From contig CAJJDP010000031.1 in NCBI GenBank assembly GCA_905182995.1, positions 410,419 to 474,418 on the forward strand: a DNA stretch of 64,000 nt, given 5' to 3'. Below, piece by piece: positions 61,701-64,000 of this stretch; position 1 is the stretch's first letter; every line of letters starts with the position of its first letter. The notes below the pieces were generated by a model. It ran no database searches and had not been told where the DNA came from. It saw only the letters and a list, made by a program, of their open reading frames with translations. This DNA is from Paramecium octaurelia. Lineage: Eukaryota > Ciliophora > Oligohymenophorea > Peniculida > Parameciidae. The translations under genes and the position numbers were made by a program.

Positions 61701-63728
61701 TCAACTTCGCTCTGTAATGTATTTGATCGAACTAATTACAATCTGCACATCATTTAATCATAATTTTTTAGTTTTTATATAGCTCCAATGAATTCACTAT
61801 AGGAAGTCATTTTCTACAAAACATCAACAGGTTTAGGTGCGTCATCACCAACTTTCTTAAGATTGGCATCCTTTTTTTTGGCATCTTTTTCTTCCTTTAT
61901 TTTTTAAACAATCCTATTGTCCACTTCTAATTCGCCAAAACATTCTAGTATAAATGCCAGATTCTCTCCCATAGGTGCTCCAATGTCAAATCCTTTATTT
62001 CTTAGTACATCTGGAAATTCAATTAAATCTATGTGACGACTTGGATCCATTTCTCCATTTTCAGTGCAGAATTCCATGATTAACTCTTTGACTCTTGTTT
62101 CTATTTATTTTCTGAATTGTGTTCTAGTTTCAGCAGATACTGATGTAAATTTAGTAAAAGCTTATAAGAATGGCCCTAAATCAAAATAAGGAGGTGGTTT
62201 GAAGATGTCTTCATCCTTATCCTCCTTCTTTGCTTTTTTATTAGTTTTCTTCTGTTATCTTTTTGGTCTTTTGAGAGAAAGAGCCTTTTACTCTTCCTCC
62301 TTCTTCTTGGCCCAATCTTTCCAATGGCCTTCTCCATTCATGTATCCTTTGGGTAATCCAAAGAATTCAAGTGCTTCCAATAACACTTGGATTGGTTTAA
62401 TTGTGATGCATTCTAAATCTTTGAATGAATCAGGATATTCAAGAAATAGATCACTAGGTTTGAATACTTGATAATCCTTCAACCACCCATTGATCATATT
62501 GGTAACAACCTATTATGTAAGTGTTTTAGCTAAGTCTTCCTATCCATAGTCATCAATCTTTTGCTTAATCTCTTGATCTCTATCAAAACAATACTATTGT
62601 AAATATAGTCTTTGTCCAATCATATGACATTTCATAGCCTCTTTGGTTAATTCGATGTGCTTCTTATAATTAGTGATCTGCTTGTTGATTTACTCTTCAA
62701 GTGCCAATTAATCCAACCTATTTCTTATAGCTTCCATGTATTCTGATTTATAGAGATTATCAAACACTTCTAAATCGAAACATTATCCTAGTAGACGATA
62801 ACTAATTTAGATCAAAGTCTTACTCGATATCACTTGAAATACTCATCAATCCAACTGCCTTATCTCCAACTTATCCTACAATGGCCTTTCCATCACTTCT
62901 ATAATTCCTAGCCTATCTTCTGGTTTGATTCTGAGTTGCAATTAAATCAGCAATGAAAAATTCACCGAACTCCTCAGTGTGTACATCTGATTGACGATTA
63001 AAGATGGCAGCCAAATCATCGTGATCCTCTTCACGTGCCATACGAATTTCCAATAATTCAGTTACCATAGAAGATGCAGAATAGAAGATCTCACAATTCT
63101 GATTCACTCCTTACATGAACTATTATTTTTAGGCCTTATGCATACTTTCAATTTGAAATCTTGTCTCTTTGGCAATATTTCAAATAAATTCTCTAATGCA
63201 ATATCCAATTCTTATTGAGTGGCATCAATTGCTTCACTCCTTCTCAAAAAGAAGATCCCATTGACAACATTCAAATAATCATAGACCTTTTGGAAGATTT
63301 GTTTGGTGATCTGTAACTGTTGATCTTCAGTCAATTGGAATCGCTTCTTCGCTAGATCTAGATATAGAAAGCATACCAAGAAAAAAGAAAGTCATCCAAA
63401 GACAGTTGAATGAACTCACATGAAAGCCAATGTCCCATCCATCATGAATCCATTATTCCCACAAATTCTCATGTTTGAAGTCGACTTATCCAGTAACACC
63501 TTAAGGACAATCATCAAAGACTGCACTGCCTATAATGTTATTCTATGAATCAAGCACTGTCACTGACAAATAGGATCTCTCAAATAATGTTAGAATCTTG
63601 GGATATGCATAGAGTTATTATAAGTCCTCTTCTCCCTCTTCCTGCATCAACTACATAATCTCGTCGTAATCATCCAAATCTGCCTTCCTAATCTGCAGCT
63701 CTTAACCTTATTATTCAGAAAATGACAT
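58747..63728 (-). CDS. CFAP61: CFAP61, axonemal protein with GNAT-like and FAD/NAD-binding-like regions
   Basis: A long gene of roughly 1,600 residues with several tiny introns (25 and 26 bp near 63350 and 63130, 28 bp near 58830). The N-terminus has acetyltransferase-like segments (LQIRKADLDDYDEIMQLMQ and later LEIRMAREEDHDDLAAIFNR). The middle has the family block VINLFCIDERFESRSLDFVE and ELFPDREYLILTQP. The C-terminal third has a dinucleotide-binding-like stretch (IVVVGASDTGLSFIE) and FIPFDYLIITVGL. This order is typical of CFAP61, which sits with CFAP91/CFAP251 at the calmodulin- and spoke-associated complex at the base of radial spoke 3. Exon limits between 61700 and 62900 are uncertain, where Lys/Glu-rich linkers and FFGLPKGYMNGEGHWKDW occur. 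Confidence 0.87.
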
Positions 63729-63743
63729 TAATTAATTTAATAA

Positions 63744-64000
63744 TCATTTGGAGTAACCGTTGCTTACGTTCTCGAATTCAAACAACGTTCGTCCAACCTA
63801 AACTTGTACATTCTAAAACTCCTTCAACAACGGCATCGATTACTTCAACTTAAGGAGAGTGCCAAATTTAGAATTGTTATCTTAAATATAAAACTCCTAT
63901 TTATGCTACACAATACAATTTACATTTGTACCATTATCAATTTGCAATGAAACCTGCTCACACTAATATCGCATAAACGAATGTGATTATCGTTGGCTCT
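63744..64000 (-). CDS. C-terminal FHA domain of a gene running off the right edge
   Basis: Only the 3' part is in the window. The frame reads RANDNHIRLCDISVSRFHCK, then, after a 26-bp intron near 63905-63935, DNNSKFGTLLKL and VQVQVGRTLFEFENVS, ending at TGA 63744. These are the core of an FHA phosphothreonine-binding domain: the N-x-I-x-L strand, the S-x-S-R-x-H loop and the D-x-x-S-K-x-G-T segment. The domain appears to lie at the very C-terminus of the protein. Ciliate proteins with this layout often carry other domains upstream, which cannot be seen. It ends 15 bp before the CFAP61 start on the same strand. Confidence 0.82.

Overview
The window is ciliate macronuclear DNA, almost certainly Paramecium. 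TAA and TAG lie in frame inside nearly every conserved protein where glutamine is expected, and only TGA ends genes. Introns are tiny GT...AG elements of about 20-33 bp. Genes are packed on both strands with gaps of tens of bp, and the DNA is AT-rich. All gene models here use that code (TAA/TAG = Gln, TGA = stop) with introns removed by eye, so internal exon edges are best estimates. The species cannot be fixed from the sequence alone.

Layout. 1-9.3 kb: the end of an unknown gene, a Rab GTPase, a membrane RING protein, a NEK-like kinase, an intron-containing tRNA-Tyr, a TOM22-like import receptor, an SR splicing factor and a KATNIP-like ciliary protein. 9.3-21.5 kb: a PH-like/kinase protein, an SK-type K+ channel, a long protein with a degenerate kinase tail, a Sac/inositol-5-phosphatase of synaptojanin type and a protein with two cyclic-nucleotide-binding domains. 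21.5-24 kb: AT-rich DNA with decayed coding pieces and one small, probably mitochondrial gene. 24-34 kb: an anoctamin, CFAP206, a Ctr copper transporter, an unknown gene, a DNAJC11 relative without J domain, an unknown gene and proteasome subunit Rpn8. 34-49 kb: an ULP-like protein without catalytic residues, PDK1, VDAC, a CDPK, a MORN protein, a C2H2 protein, an unknown gene, a large EF-hand/USP deubiquitinase and a saposin-like secreted protein. 50.3-56.4 kb: four same-strand genes that touch or overlap, ending in a cyclic-nucleotide phosphodiesterase and including an FCP1/SCP-like phosphatase. 56.5-64 kb: a ciliate membrane protein, an STPGR axonemal protein, CFAP61 and the end of an FHA-domain gene.

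Functional themes. There is no operon logic, but many genes fit the ciliate cell cortex: axoneme (KATNIP, CFAP206, CFAP61, STPGR), Ca2+ and cyclic-nucleotide signalling (SK channel, CDPK, anoctamin, tandem-CNBD protein, phosphodiesterase, PDK1), phosphoinositide turnover and Rab traffic. A second group is mitochondrial (TOM22-like, VDAC, DNAJC11-like, an IF1-like candidate). No mobile element, CRISPR array, rRNA or telomere was seen. I found no convincing new multi-gene system. The most unusual items are the overlapping cluster at 50.3-56.4 kb, the pseudo-protease at 34.2-36.5 kb, the helical/degenerate-kinase protein at 13.7-16.8 kb and the J-less DNAJC11.
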